Counted from the first letter of the stretch, positions 24,799-34,235 are shown. The stretch is DNA of 64,000 bases from Acidobacteriota bacterium (GCA_013289855.1 JABCZD010000006.1:186001-250000), one strand, 5' to 3'. The notes: generated by a model not told the origin, from the letters alone. Made by a program: numbers and translations.

Positions 24799-26130
24799 TT
24801 ATTGCGGCCCGGTGAGATAGCTCTTGCGGTGCCGCACGTGATAGGTGCCCAGCACTTTTACGTCGATGCTGCGATAACTATTGGCCGGACCTCGCGGATT
24901 GGGATAGTAACCCAGCCGGTACTGCGTGCGCAGTTCGCGGTCGATGCGATCGAAGATAATTCCCAGCTCCTGCGGCGTATCTGGATAAAACATCGCGCCG
25001 CCGGTAGTGTCCGTGATGGTCTCCAACGCATGTTCGCCGGCAGTATTTCGCCCGTTCTCGTTTTTTACCGGGCGGATCACGATGGTGTACAGCAGCGCGC
25101 CGCTGCGCACCGCTTCTTTTCGCGCCACCTCAAAATCGTAGCCGCTGGTGGTTTCGCCCGCGTCGGTCACCAGAATAATCACGCGCCGCCGGTCTTCGCC
25201 GCGCTTTTCCAAAGCGCGTGAACCAAACACCAGCGCATCATAGATCGATGTGCCGGCGCCGCCGGGAATTTTGCGCACCGCCTCCTGCAACACCTTCACA
25301 TTGTCGGAAAAGGCGGCGTACTGCGTCACCGTTTCGTCAAACGCAAAGACTCCCAGCCGATCGTTGGGACGCAGCACTTGCCGGATAAAATGCGCGGCCG
25401 CTTCCTGCTCGAAGGCGAACTCTTTGTGCGCACTCAGGCTGGCGTCGATCATTAGCGCCAAGTCCAGCGGTTGCGAGGTTTCGGACTCAAACACCTCGAT
25501 TTTTTGCAGCACGCCTTCTTCGAAAATCTGAAAAGCTTCAATCGGCAAATCCGGCGCGGGGCGGTTCTGGTCGTCGAGCACGCTGGCGAGCACGGTCACG
25601 AGGTTAACCGTCACCCGAATCCTGCCGCGCTGATTCGTCGTGTCCTGCGATTCCCCTGGCACCGCGGCGGTAGTCGAAGTATCCAGCGTCGGCTGGATAA
25701 TGGGAACCGGCGGGCCGGGCGGGACACCAGCATTGTTTGCGCTGCTTGAACTTGCCTTGTTGCCAGAATTGTTTTTGCTGGAATTGTTCTTGCTGGAATT
25801 GCTGCTGGCCGAATTGTTTGAGCTCCGAGAGCTGCTTGGCCGCCCCGCCGTTGATGCAGCGGCTGTCCCCGACGAAGGTCCGGAGGCACTGTCGCTGGAA
25901 CTATTCGTTGTGCCCGTCGTGGAGGTCGTGCCGGTAGCTCCCGTCGCGGAGGTCGTTGAGCTTGTAGACGGAGGCGTCTTGCCCTTCTGCGCCCAGGGCG
26001 GACGATTCGGATCATCCTGCGCACGCATGGGTAACATCGCCGCAGACGCCAGCAGGAACGCGCCAAGCAGCGGAAGAAAATGCAACATCCTTCGATGGGA
26101 AGCGCAGGCGCGAAGATGGGCTGTGGACAT
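24799..26130 (-). CDS. Exported VWFA-related domain protein (acidobacterial type)
   Basis: The 443-residue product has a signal peptide (about 1-37), a 100-residue Ser/Thr/Asn/Gly low-complexity linker (50-135) and a von Willebrand A domain with the MIDAS motif DASLS (229-233), the NVKVLQEAVRKIPGGAGTSIYDAL segment and VIILVTDAGETTSG. This is the family described as VWFA-related Acidobacterial domain (TIGR03436), which is greatly expanded in this phylum and is a useful taxonomic marker. It probably mediates metal-dependent protein binding at the cell surface or periplasm. Its start is seven bases after the moaE stop on the same strand. Confidence 0.9.
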   Translation of the reverse strand: MSTAHLRACASHRRMLHFLPLLGAFLLASAAMLPMRAQDDPNRPPWAQKGKTPPSTSSTTSATGATGTTSTTGTTNSSSDSASGPSSGTAAASTAGRPSSSRSSNNSASSNSSKNNSSKNNSGNKASSSSANNAGVPPGPPVPIIQPTLDTSTTAAVPGESQDTTNQRGRIRVTVNLVTVLASVLDDQNRPAPDLPIEAFQIFEEGVLQKIEVFESETSQPLDLALMIDASLSAHKEFAFEQEAAAHFIRQVLRPNDRLGVFAFDETVTQYAAFSDNVKVLQEAVRKIPGGAGTSIYDALVFGSRALEKRGEDRRRVIILVTDAGETTSGYDFEVARKEAVRSGALLYTIVIRPVKNENGRNTAGEHALETITDTTGGAMFYPDTPQELGIIFDRIDRELRTQYRLGYYPNPRGPANSYRSIDVKVLGTYHVRHRKSYLTGPQ

Positions 26131-26136
26131 TAGAGA

Positions 26137-26619
26137 TTAAGATGCAGATTTCACGGACGGTGCCGCCCCTGGCGGAGGAGGCAGTTCGCCTTCGGCCCAG
26201 ACCGCGCCATCCTCAAAAAACTCTTTCTTCCAGATAGGCACGGTACGCTTGAGCGTATCAATGGCCCAGCGGCACGCTTCAAAAGCGGGAGCGCGATGCG
26301 CGGCGCTTACGGCAATAAACACGCTGGTTTCGCCAATCTCCAGGCGGCCGAGACGGTGCACAACCGCGACGCGGTCGATCGCGAATTTCTCGTGCAGCTG
26401 CACGCTGATTTCGCGCATTTTCTCAAGCGCCATCGGCTCGTACGCCTCATACTCCAGGTACAGCGTGCGGCGTCCGTGCGAATGATTGCGCACGCAGCCG
26501 TCGAAGGCGACGATTGCGCCATCTGCAGGCGTGCGCACATGACTGATGTACGATTCAGCGACGATGCGACTGCGCGTTAGCTCCACGCGATCATTACTTG
26601 AGTTGTCGGCTTCGGACAT
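26137..26619 (-). CDS. moaE: Molybdopterin synthase large subunit MoaE
   Basis: The 160-residue product matches MoaE, which with MoaD converts precursor Z (cPMP) to molybdopterin. Motifs include GAIVAFDGCVRNHSHGR, LEYEAYEPMALEKM, VAVVHRLGRLEIGETSV and the catalytic lysine region VPIWKKEFFEDG. The ATG at 26619 is preferred over a TTG at 26652. It directly follows moaD (40 bases), but no other Mo-cofactor genes are in the window. Confidence 0.93.
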   Translation of the reverse strand: MSEADNSSNDRVELTRSRIVAESYISHVRTPADGAIVAFDGCVRNHSHGRRTLYLEYEAYEPMALEKMREISVQLHEKFAIDRVAVVHRLGRLEIGETSVFIAVSAAHRAPAFEACRWAIDTLKRTVPIWKKEFFEDGAVWAEGELPPPPGAAPSVKSAS

Positions 26620-26658
26620 TTTGTTGTTTGTTTGCGAATCGCTTGCTCGCAAATATTT

Positions 26659-26913
26659 CTAGCCGCCGCTCACTGGCGGCAGAAAGGCCACTTCGTCTCC
26701 GGAATGCACCGGCGTTTCCCAGGAGGCAAATTCGTGATTGCGCGAAGCCACCACCGAGGAGCGGAACGCGGCCAGCTGCGGGCAGCGCGCGGCATAGTGG
26801 GCGAAGATTTGCTCGATGGCGGCGCCATCCCGCAACTCATAGGCATCTTCGCTGACGCCGACCAGCTCTTTCAGCCGGCCGAAGAAAAGCACTTTGGCGG
26901 TAGTCACAGGCAC
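26659..26913 (-). CDS. moaD: Molybdopterin synthase sulfur carrier MoaD
   Basis: The ubiquitin-like protein of about 84 residues ends in the required Gly-Gly (PPVSGG), which is thiocarboxylated and donates sulfur for the dithiolene. Core text FFGRLKELVGVSED and EVAFLPPVSGG is diagnostic. Neither GTG candidate (26913 or 26907) has a strong ribosome binding site; the first gives the usual MoaD length. It is paired with moaE downstream and divergent from the epimerase gene. Confidence 0.88.
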   Translation of the reverse strand: MPVTTAKVLFFGRLKELVGVSEDAYELRDGAAIEQIFAHYAARCPQLAAFRSSVVASRNHEFASWETPVHSGDEVAFLPPVSGG

Positions 26914-27071
26914 AGGGGAATTGTAACCTGCGCGGAGTATGCCAGCCAGTGCCGCACGATTTTCTGGCAGTCTATGCATCAAAGCGGCTGTGGCCGGCGC
27001 GCTGGCGGCCGCGTCAATAGTTTTTGTTCCGGCGGGCCTTTGCTTGGGATATTTTGCCAGCGAGGAAATGC

Positions 27072-27983
27072 ATGAAGGTGTTGGTTACGGGAGCGACAGG
27101 ACTCGTCGGTACCGCGCTGGTGCAGGCGCTGCAGAATGATGGTCACAACGTTTGCCGCCTGTTGCGCAAGAAAGACGAAGACGAACAAGAAACCAAGCAA
27201 GACTGCGATGTGGAATGGAGTCCGCATTCCGAGGCCTTCGGCGCGCCCGCGGAAAACGCCGATGCCGTGGTGAATCTTGCCGGGGCTTCGATCGCGGACA
27301 GCCACTGGAGCGCAGACCGCAAGGAATTGCTACGCAGCAGCCGCGTGGAGACCACCAGAGGTTTGGTGGCGGCCATCGAAAGAATGAGTCCGCGACCGAA
27401 GGTGCTGGTTTCGGCGTCGGCGATCGGCTATTACGGCAATCGCGGCGACGAGGTGCTCACGGAGGAAAGTCCGCCGAGCGCGGACTTTCTCTCGCGGGTT
27501 GCGGAAGAGTGGGAAGCGGAAGCGCTGCGTGCCAGCGCCCTGGGTGTGCGCGTGGTGCTGGCGCGCTTCGGCGTCATCCTGGCAAAACACGCCGGCGCAT
27601 TATCGAAAATGATGCTGCCTTTTCGGATTGGCGCAGGCGGAAAGCTGGGGTCCGGAAAACAGTGGATTTCTTGGGTAGCGCTGGAAGATGTGGTGCGCGT
27701 GATCCGCTTTGCGATGGAAAACGATGCGGTGCAAGGCGCCATCAATGTGACGGCGCCGCAACCGGTGACCAACGCGGAGTTCACGAAAGTTCTGGCCCGC
27801 GCCATGCACCGTCCGGCATTTTTCACCGTTCCGCCATTCGCCCTGCGCATGCTGCTCGGCGAAATGGCGGACGCGCTGCTACTTTCCGGCCAGCGCGTCG
27901 TGCCACAAGCGCTGGAGAATTACGGCTATCAGTTCCAGTATCGCGATCTAAATTCCACGCTCGCCGCCATCCTCAAATCGTAG
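27072..27983 (+). CDS. TIGR01777-type NAD-dependent epimerase (YfcH)
   Basis: The 303-residue product has the Rossmann start MKVLVTGATGLVGTALVQAL, the VVNLAGASIAD segment, SASAIGYYGNRG (catalytic Tyr) and a C-terminal DUF1731-like part ending with NYGYQFQYRDLNSTLAAIL. This matches the sugar-nucleotide epimerase-like family whose E. coli member is YfcH; the substrate is not established. The ATG at 27072 follows GAGG; the longer frame start at 27024 is not used. It is divergent from moaD. Confidence 0.9.
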   Translation: MKVLVTGATGLVGTALVQALQNDGHNVCRLLRKKDEDEQETKQDCDVEWSPHSEAFGAPAENADAVVNLAGASIADSHWSADRKELLRSSRVETTRGLVAAIERMSPRPKVLVSASAIGYYGNRGDEVLTEESPPSADFLSRVAEEWEAEALRASALGVRVVLARFGVILAKHAGALSKMMLPFRIGAGGKLGSGKQWISWVALEDVVRVIRFAMENDAVQGAINVTAPQPVTNAEFTKVLARAMHRPAFFTVPPFALRMLLGEMADALLLSGQRVVPQALENYGYQFQYRDLNSTLAAILKS

Positions 27984-27995
27984 TTCGTTCGATTA

Positions 27996-28592
27996 TCACT
28001 TCAACACGGATAAAGTAATCTCGAGCTTCGAAACTCTTCCGCTGAGCGGGTCGGTGGCCACCGTGGATTCCGTGTTTTGGCCATCGTGCAACGATACGGC
28101 CATCTCTGTCTTGAACTGGCGGATGATTGGCTCTTTGAATTGACCGGGGGAGTCAGACTTGTCGTCGCCGGAAATCTTCGCCACGGGAACCAGAACCTCG
28201 CTTTCGACCCACGAACGCTCCACAACGAGTTCCAAGCGAAAGCTACCACCATCGTTCTGCGAAGCGCGGCAGTCAATGTTCGTTCCTACGTCGATGTACT
28301 GCATCCCAGAATCCTTGCCCGTATACACAGGAATCTTGGAACCGACGCGTAACTTGCTGAACTGATAGTCCCGCTTAGAACCGGCGTCGACAGAAAAAAT
28401 ATAAGGCAAACTTTTGACTTTCTTGTCGCCATCGTATTCGGTCCAAAGCACCTGGACCTTCAGCGGCGTGGGCTTTTGCGCGGGCGCCTCTGCTTTGGGC
28501 TTGTCTTCCGCCGCGGCTTGCCCGCGGATCAACGGAGGATTTGCCATTGCTAAAATCGCAAACGCAAGAAGTGCCGTTCCAGTTCGTTTCAT
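27996..28592 (-). CDS. Exported protein, unknown function (acidobacterial type)
   Basis: The 198-residue product has a signal peptide (about 1-24), a Lys/Ala/Pro-rich spacer and a beta-rich domain (KVQVLWTEYDGDKKVKSL to SKLEITLSVLK). A strong AGGAGG site precedes the ATG. I recall similar exported proteins in Acidobacteria, often next to ECF sigma/anti-sigma pairs, as here; that link suggests envelope-stress or secretion functions but is only contextual. The C-terminal strands IRQFKTEMAVSLHDGQ resemble a secretin-type or adhesion-type beta fold. No enzymatic motif is visible. Confidence 0.72.
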   Translation of the reverse strand: MKRTGTALLAFAILAMANPPLIRGQAAAEDKPKAEAPAQKPTPLKVQVLWTEYDGDKKVKSLPYIFSVDAGSKRDYQFSKLRVGSKIPVYTGKDSGMQYIDVGTNIDCRASQNDGGSFRLELVVERSWVESEVLVPVAKISGDDKSDSPGQFKEPIIRQFKTEMAVSLHDGQNTESTVATDPLSGRVSKLEITLSVLK

Positions 28593-28647
28593 CTTTCCTC
28601 CTGTTGCATCGCGTAGCCAATGCTAAAAACTACGAGACATTTGCTAA

Positions 28648-29409
28648 CTACTTTGCTTCCGACGGCGCTTGCTCCGGCGACAGCGGCTCCAGCTTGAGTT
28701 CGGCGATCTCCAGCGGAGTGGATAAGACGTCCGCGGACGGCGCTGCGAGCGCTGGCTTGGTCAGGGCTACGGCGATCTCGTGGCGTCGCGGCAGTGCGGC
28801 GACAAACTTTGCCAAGGCGATGCGTTCGTCGGGTGGAACAAGGACGTCGGGCATTTGGGAGCTTTCGATGCGACCTTCGGACTTCGCCAACGTACTAAAG
28901 GAGCGTGGCTTGCCGACGCCGTAAGAAGCGATTTCTCGCTGCGCAACTTTTGATTCGCTCGCAATTTCCCCTGTTTCGGAATCCGCCGCGGAGTTGGTTG
29001 AGGAACTTGTCGCAGAACCCGTTGCGGGAGTCGTTGCGGAGGATGATGCCGCGAGCTGTGACGCAGTTTGCTGCTGCGGAGGAATGCGCTGAAAGACCAC
29101 GAAGAGCACGGCGACGGCAGCTATTGCGGCGGCTGCGACTGGCCACAAAACAAATCGAGAATGCGACGCGACGCTAGCCGCGCGTTCTTGTTCAATCGCG
29201 GCGCGCACGCGAGGCAAGAACGATGGCGTGCTTTCGCCGTTGGCCACGCTGGACAACGCCGCGTCTATGGCGACGAAGAGACTTCGCTCCTTAGCATGCA
29301 ATTCGCGACACGAAGCACATCCGTCGAGATGCTCTTGCAACGCTGCGTTCAGCTCCGCCGGCATCGCGGCGGCTTCGATTAACTTCGGTCGATACGCTTC
29401 ACAAGACAT
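28648..29409 (-). CDS. Zinc-containing anti-sigma factor
   Basis: The 253-residue product has an N-terminal zf-HC2/ZAS domain with C3 and H27-x3-C31-x2-C34, a transmembrane helix (about 89-109, VLWPVAAAAIAAVAVLFV) and a Thr/Ser/Ala-rich periplasmic tail. This is the layout of membrane anti-sigma factors that hold ECF sigma factors. The ATG at 29409 has GGAGAAG upstream. It follows the cognate sigma gene by 92 bases. Confidence 0.86.
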   Translation of the reverse strand: MSCEAYRPKLIEAAAMPAELNAALQEHLDGCASCRELHAKERSLFVAIDAALSSVANGESTPSFLPRVRAAIEQERAASVASHSRFVLWPVAAAAIAAVAVLFVVFQRIPPQQQTASQLAASSSATTPATGSATSSSTNSAADSETGEIASESKVAQREIASYGVGKPRSFSTLAKSEGRIESSQMPDVLVPPDERIALAKFVAALPRRHEIAVALTKPALAAPSADVLSTPLEIAELKLEPLSPEQAPSEAK

Positions 29410-29501
29410 GGCCACTTCTCCGATCAACGCAACTGCCTCTGGTAAGTACAACTGCTTCCCTGTCGACGCAACTCATCAGCCCCACTTCTTCAACTCCTTC
29501 A

Positions 29502-30074
29502 TCAACGCAACTTCGCTGCTAACTGCTTCCTCGCAAGAAATAATCGCGACTTCACCGTGCCGAGCGGTACGCCGAGCAGGACTGCCACTTCTTCGAGCGT
29601 GTGTCCTTGCATGGCCGAGAGCAGCAAGACCAAGCGAAGTTTTTCCGGCAGCTCATCGAGAGCGCGGTCCAGCCGCTGCGCAAACTGACTGCGCGCCGCC
29701 AAGTCTTCCGCGGTCGGTGCCGGCGGTTGGCGCTCTGGACGAGACCATAACGTCTCTCGCTGCTCGCGGCGCTTCGCGGAGCGCGCGCGATCCAGCGCCA
29801 GCCGGAACGTGATGCGCACCAGCCATCCGCGAAAGCGGTCGCGTTCACGCAGATGCTTGAAACGCCGGAAAGCGCGCAGCAACGCTTCTTGAGCCACGTC
29901 CTCGGCGTCCGCAGTGTTGCGCAAGACGCCGCGCGCCACGCGAAAGGCCAGCGGGCCGCATTCCGTGAGATGGCTTTCAAAGGCTTCGCGCGTGGCTGCT
30001 TCCGACTCGAGGCGCTGGGCGTCCGTTGCGCTGCGTGGAGTGCTGCCCTGCTGAGTCAGAACCAACTCCTGCAT
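29502..30074 (-). CDS. ECF-type RNA polymerase sigma factor
   Basis: The 190-residue product has region 2 (NTADAEDVAQEALLRAFRRF, RGWLVRITFRLALDRARS) and region 4 (LPEKLRLVLLLSAMQGHTLE, LGVPLGTVKSRLFLARKQL) of an ECF sigma factor. The ATG at 30074 is about 10 bases after GGGAG; an upstream GTG at 30128 would add 18 residues. The downstream anti-sigma gene indicates control by partner-switch or release at the membrane. The target regulon is not known. Confidence 0.9.
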   Translation of the reverse strand: MQELVLTQQGSTPRSATDAQRLESEAATREAFESHLTECGPLAFRVARGVLRNTADAEDVAQEALLRAFRRFKHLRERDRFRGWLVRITFRLALDRARSAKRREQRETLWSRPERQPPAPTAEDLAARSQFAQRLDRALDELPEKLRLVLLLSAMQGHTLEEVAVLLGVPLGTVKSRLFLARKQLAAKLR

Positions 30075-30318
30075 GCGTGATTGCTCCCGGTACAAATGCC
30101 AGACGCCGCGGTGGTCAGGATGGTTCACGATGGGTATGAGTTAATCACGAACGTCGCGGAACTGGCAGCGGAGGGTGGGATGCTATAGGCCCCGCAGGGG
30201 AGGTCGCCTGAAGCGTCTGGACCGGGGTGGCGGGCGTCAAACAGGGCCGAGGGACGGCGTTTGGCGGCCGCGAAAGAGACGTCTTGGGGTGCGCCACATC
30301 GTTCTTTTTGTAAGTGCG

Positions 30319-30349
30319 CATTCTAAAGGATTTAAAGTCCTTTAGAATG
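30319..30349. repeat. Perfect 12-base inverted repeat
   Basis: CATTCTAAAGGA (30319-30330) and TCCTTTAGAATG (30338-30349) enclose a 7-base loop. It lies about 245 bases upstream of the ECF sigma gene. It could be a regulator site or an AT-rich member of the intergenic hairpin family, since it again contains CTAAAG. Confidence 0.7.
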
Positions 30350-30495
30350 AACATCTACGCAAGTGTTAATTCTAAGTGGGTTACGGGCGTTGTCCATGAA
30401 CTGGTCACCTCCATTTTTGGCCGCTGTGAGAGAGGTTCGCGTTTAGGTTCCCGCAGCAGTCTTGGAAGGATTGTGTGCCGCACCCTAGATGCGGT

Positions 30496-30610
30496 GACGC
30501 CCTAAAAGGGCGTCGCTACAAAGGCTTCGTCGCCCCGATGGCCTCATCGCTTACCGCGAGAAATCGGCGTCAAGCCCTTCGCACAAAGCGCTCAGGGTAA
30601 ACTGCCGCAC
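30496..30610. repeat. Composite repeat: hairpin plus 50-bp interspersed element, copy 1
   Basis: The hairpin GACGCCCT-AAA-AGGGCGTC (30496-30514) is followed by GCTACAAA and, after a spacer, by the element running from GGCGTCAAGCCC (from 30566) through GCACAAAGCGCTCAGGG to the TGCCGCAC at 30603-30610. The same order occurs at 35791-35890, so the two parts move or were copied together. Confidence 0.7.
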
Positions 30611-30985
30611 CGGCACTACAAACGGGCGATCGCAAAATTGGGACTTTTTTTGTTGGGTACAACTCGGGAGAGGGCGCACTTCTCTACTTGCAAAGAGTAA
30701 CAGGTCGACACATGCCTTGTCAAGACACATTTTTAGGCAAACTTGCTGAACTCAGCCACGCATCGTTTCCCAATTTGGCACAGCGCTCCCACCATAATCG
30801 TTCCGATATGGAATGGGTTTCGTGGGCGATTTGCGGGCGTTCGCACGCGTCGCAAGCCAGCTTGCATTGCTGCGACGACGCATAAACTACAGATAATAAT
30901 ATACTTAACTCGCCTTGCCAGCTCAGTCAAGCAGGGGTCTTCGCCATTTTTGTTTCGCTGGCCCTTCGCCTGCTTTTAGGCGGGC

Positions 30986-33340
30986 ATGCGACCTCGCGCG
31001 CCAACGAAATTCGAAAAGATTGCAGCAAAGGTGAGCGCGCGTCGCCGGGCGATGAAGTGCGGCGCATGGTTGCTCACGACGCTGGGCGCCGGCGTGTCTG
31101 GGTGTGCACAAGGCAGTGGTGGGGGAATTGCACCGCCACCTCCGCCGCCGGGCATTCAAATCAGTGTCACTCCGCAAACGGAGTCCATAACCCTGGGGAC
31201 CATGCAAGCGTTCATGGCTACCGTCACGAACACCAGCAATACGGCGGTGACGTGGAGCGTCAACGGCGTGCCAGGAGGCGGCGCGACAAGTGGGACAATC
31301 AGCGCCACCGGCACCTATACGGCGCCGGCGGATCTGCCGTCACCCGCGAGCGTGCAGGTTGCGGCGACCAGCGTCGTGGACCCTACAAAGTCGGCCACCG
31401 CGAGCGTAACCATCGTCAGCGACATCGTGGTGCAGATCGCGCCCAACGTGGCGGGTGTGGAGCTGGGCGCGATTCAGGCGTTCAGTGGTAGCGTGACGAG
31501 CGCCGGCCACCCGGACACGAGTTTGCGCTGGAGCGTTTCGGGAGCGGCATGCCCGAACGCGTGCGGCACGGTGGACGCACGCGGAAATTTCACCGCGCCA
31601 CAGATTCTGCCCACGCCCGTGACGGCGACCGTAACGGCGCAAAGCGTGGCGGATCCATCGAAGCAAGCGTCCGCAGCGATCACCATCACGAGCCACTTTT
31701 CGCTGACCATTTCCGCGCCCGCCAGCGTTCCAACCAGCGGAAGCGCGACGATCGTGGCCACGCTGACACCCGTGCCGGGGTCGAATCCCAGTCAAGCACT
31801 GACGTGGTCGCTCGCGGGCGCGGGCTGCAGCGGCTCGTCGTGCGGAACGCTCACCACGACGACCACGCAGCTGGCAGGCGCGAGCCCGCTTTCGAACGCC
31901 GCGACGTACACCGCCCCAAGCGCCGCGCCAACTCCCAGCACGGTGACCATCTCTGTGACGCCACAAGCCGACCGTTCCAAGGAAGCCTCCGCGATGCTGG
32001 CGATCGCGCAAGGCGTGGCGGTGAGCGTCACGCCGAACACGACCACGCTCGCCGCCAACCATCGCGTGACGCTGACTGCGCAGGTGACGGGTTCCGCGAT
32101 CGGCAACGTGCAGTGGAGCGCGAATGGCATCGCCGGCGGCAACACCACGGTGGGGCAGATTTGTGTTCAGGGATCCAGCCCGTGCCAGCCAGTGCTCGCG
32201 GCTTCATCCGCGCCGGTGGACTATCTTGCGCCGGGGGCGATTCCCACGCCCGATCCGGTGACGGTGCAAGCCGTGAGCGCGGACGACGCCACGAAGAGCG
32301 GCAGCGCGCAGATCACGGTGATCAATCATGTGTTGGTCTCCGTGATGCCCTCGAGCGTGACGCTGGCGCCGACGGCGGTGCAGGACTTTACCGCCGCGGT
32401 GTTAGGCACCGCCAACCAGCAGGTGACGTGGCAAATTTCCGGGAGCGGCTGCGCCGCGGCCAACGAAATCTGCGGCGCCATCAATGCGAACGGAACGTAC
32501 ACCGCACCGGCGGTGGCGCCGTCACCGGACACATTGCAAGTGGTGGCGGTAAGCCAGGACGACGCCACGCAATCCGGCGCAGCCAACGTAACCATTTCGA
32601 CGGGAGCGAATATTTTATCGCTGCATCCGGCTAGCGTGTACGCGGGAGCGGCGCAAGGTTTCGCCTTGCAGGTGGATGGCAGCGGATTTGTGGTGGCCGG
32701 GTCGGTGACGGGATCGAGCGAGGGGGCGGCGCTGTTGATCGGCGGAAGCGCGCGCACCACCACATGCGCGTCCGCGACGGAGTGCATCGCTCCAGTGTTG
32801 GCCAGCGACGTTTCGCTGGCCGGGAGTGTCTCGGTGCAACTGCAAAATCCCAACGGCACATTAAGCAACGTGGTGCAACTTGTCGTAGCGCCACCAAATA
32901 CTTCGGATGCCTCCATCGCGCTGAGCAGCGTGGCGCCGCAGGCCACGGGTCAGAACATAGTGGTCGTCGACACTACTACGGCGGGAATTTCAACCGCCGA
33001 CGATGACGTGGATTTGGACGTCGCGGCGATGGGCGCATTTTCAAGCACGACAAACTCGTGCTCGCTGGGCGGCAACCTGGTGACGCTACTGCGTCCGGCA
33101 AGCGGGACCAGCACCGCAGATCTGTGTCTTTTCTCCGAGAGCGGACTGGACGCCAGCATGACGGTGACGATTTCCGGGCCGGGCGACATCACGGTGATCG
33201 CCGAACAGCCTGCCGGACTGGGAATCCTGCACGTAACGTTGCTGCTTCCGGCGACGGCGGCTGCCGGACCGCGCACACTTTTTATTCAGAGCACCAATCT
33301 GGACAAGACGGCGGCGAGCGGCGCGGTGAACTTTCAGTGA
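30986..33340 (+). CDS. Large Ig-repeat lipoprotein
   Basis: The 784-residue exported protein has a lipobox-like site (GAGVSGC, Cys at about residue 40) after a signal region; N-terminal processing should leave a lipid-anchored protein. Five tandem Ig/Big_2-like modules of about 85-105 residues follow, each with a TWSV/WQISG-type core and a GTYTAP strand (for example SGTISATGTYTAPA), then an IPT/TIG-like module (about 540-640) and a C-terminal beta domain. The ATG at 30986 has AGGCGG upstream. It is likely a surface adhesin or scaffold. The next two plus-strand genes probably form a unit with it. Confidence 0.85.
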   Translation: MRPRAPTKFEKIAAKVSARRRAMKCGAWLLTTLGAGVSGCAQGSGGGIAPPPPPPGIQISVTPQTESITLGTMQAFMATVTNTSNTAVTWSVNGVPGGGATSGTISATGTYTAPADLPSPASVQVAATSVVDPTKSATASVTIVSDIVVQIAPNVAGVELGAIQAFSGSVTSAGHPDTSLRWSVSGAACPNACGTVDARGNFTAPQILPTPVTATVTAQSVADPSKQASAAITITSHFSLTISAPASVPTSGSATIVATLTPVPGSNPSQALTWSLAGAGCSGSSCGTLTTTTTQLAGASPLSNAATYTAPSAAPTPSTVTISVTPQADRSKEASAMLAIAQGVAVSVTPNTTTLAANHRVTLTAQVTGSAIGNVQWSANGIAGGNTTVGQICVQGSSPCQPVLAASSAPVDYLAPGAIPTPDPVTVQAVSADDATKSGSAQITVINHVLVSVMPSSVTLAPTAVQDFTAAVLGTANQQVTWQISGSGCAAANEICGAINANGTYTAPAVAPSPDTLQVVAVSQDDATQSGAANVTISTGANILSLHPASVYAGAAQGFALQVDGSGFVVAGSVTGSSEGAALLIGGSARTTTCASATECIAPVLASDVSLAGSVSVQLQNPNGTLSNVVQLVVAPPNTSDASIALSSVAPQATGQNIVVVDTTTAGISTADDDVDLDVAAMGAFSSTTNSCSLGGNLVTLLRPASGTSTADLCLFSESGLDASMTVTISGPGDITVIAEQPAGLGILHVTLLLPATAAAGPRTLFIQSTNLDKTAASGAVNFQ

Positions 33341-33378
33341 GAGTGGTTCGAGCAAAATTCCGGAGGAGGCGTAAACAA

Positions 33379-34029
33379 ATGAGCAATCGCAACGGCAAGC
33401 AGTTCTTGTGGATTCTTTTTTTCATTGCGCTGGCGCTGACGGCCATCGTGGCCAGCGCCACGACGCTGGAGCCGATGAGTTTTGCACGGCTTACGCGGCA
33501 GGCCACGGCGATCGCACGGCTACGCTGCGTCAGCGTGCAAAGCACTTGGGCCGGCGGGGAAATCTGGACGGATACGCGGTTCGCGGTGTTGCAACAAGAA
33601 AAGGCCGATGCTTACGGAACGAATCAGGTTGATTTCAAGCCCCGCGTGGCGCCACGTGAAGTTTCCGCGGAAAGCGAGGATGCGGCGCCCAGCGCCACCA
33701 TCACGGTGCGGCAACTGGGCGGCAACTTAGCCGGCTTGCACGCGCAGGTGGACGACGTGCCGCAGTTTCACGCCGGCGAAGAAGTGTATTTGTTTTTGTG
33801 GCGCCGCGCCGGCGAGCCTTACCGCGTGCTGGGGTGGACGCAGGGCACGTTCCGTGTAACGCGGGATGCGCTCAGTGGGGCGGCGCGCGTGACGCAGGAT
33901 TCGGCGATGGCGGCGTTTCATGGGGAGGTGCGCGAATTTCAATCGAGAGGTGTGCGAAATTTACCGCTCGCGGCGTTCGAGGCGAAATTGCGAGCGGCAA
34001 TTGCCGCGGGTGTAGCGGGCGAAAAGTGA
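33379..34029 (+). CDS. Exported protein of a protease-linked cluster, unknown function
   Basis: The 216-residue product has a signal peptide (LWILFFIALALTAIVASA, about 9-27) and a domain starting TTLEPMSFARLTRQATAIAR with a VRQLGGNLAGL block and a GEEVYLFLWRR block. I recall similar proteins beside matrixin-like proteases in Acidobacteria and deltaproteobacteria, but no function is known. The ATG at 33379 follows GGAGGAGG; the longer frame from 33058 runs inside the upstream gene. It sits 38 bases after the Ig-repeat gene and before the protease, so the three are likely co-expressed. Confidence 0.75.
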   Translation: MSNRNGKQFLWILFFIALALTAIVASATTLEPMSFARLTRQATAIARLRCVSVQSTWAGGEIWTDTRFAVLQQEKADAYGTNQVDFKPRVAPREVSAESEDAAPSATITVRQLGGNLAGLHAQVDDVPQFHAGEEVYLFLWRRAGEPYRVLGWTQGTFRVTRDALSGAARVTQDSAMAAFHGEVREFQSRGVRNLPLAAFEAKLRAAIAAGVAGEK

Positions 34030-34137
34030 ATATTGGAAAAAAACCGCTATGGCGATTCTGGACTTCCATGGGCTGCGGAAAAAGGCAGAGGCTCTTCCTC
34101 AGGCGCTGCAGCGCGTTGGAAGCCAAACGCCTAATGT

Positions 34138-34157
34138 CGGGACTAAAGCTCCGACCC
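34138..34157. repeat. Degenerate CT-AAA-G hairpin element
   Basis: GTCGGGACTAAAGCTCCGAC, followed by CCACAAAA, is a mutated copy of the GTCGGAGCT-AAA-AGCTCCGAC hairpin found intact at 35658-35678. Confidence 0.6.
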
Positions 34158-34235
34158 ACAAAACGGTGATTCACAATGCCGCGAGGTACAAGACTCCGAT
34201 TCACAATGCGGCGGTGGCACAGTGGTGGCGACCCG

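Larger units (their letters stand above)
30075..30985. other. Long intergenic region with palindromes and interspersed repeat
   Basis: Between the divergent sigma gene and the Ig-repeat lipoprotein gene I see no coding region. It holds a 12-base-arm inverted repeat (30319-30349), a CT-AAA-AG hairpin (30496-30514) and one copy of the roughly 50-bp interspersed repeat (30565-30610). Promoters for both flanking genes are expected but none is clear. Confidence 0.55.

Noticed and set aside
24799-26130. Ser/Thr/Asn-rich stretch as a possible frameshift or misassembly
   Set aside because: The frame remains open into a complete VWFA domain, and such linkers are normal in this family.
31549-32634. 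Long frame inside the Ig-repeat lipoprotein gene in another reading frame
   Set aside because: The repeat protein has clear domain structure; the alternative frame is Arg/Gly/Ala-rich shadow sequence.
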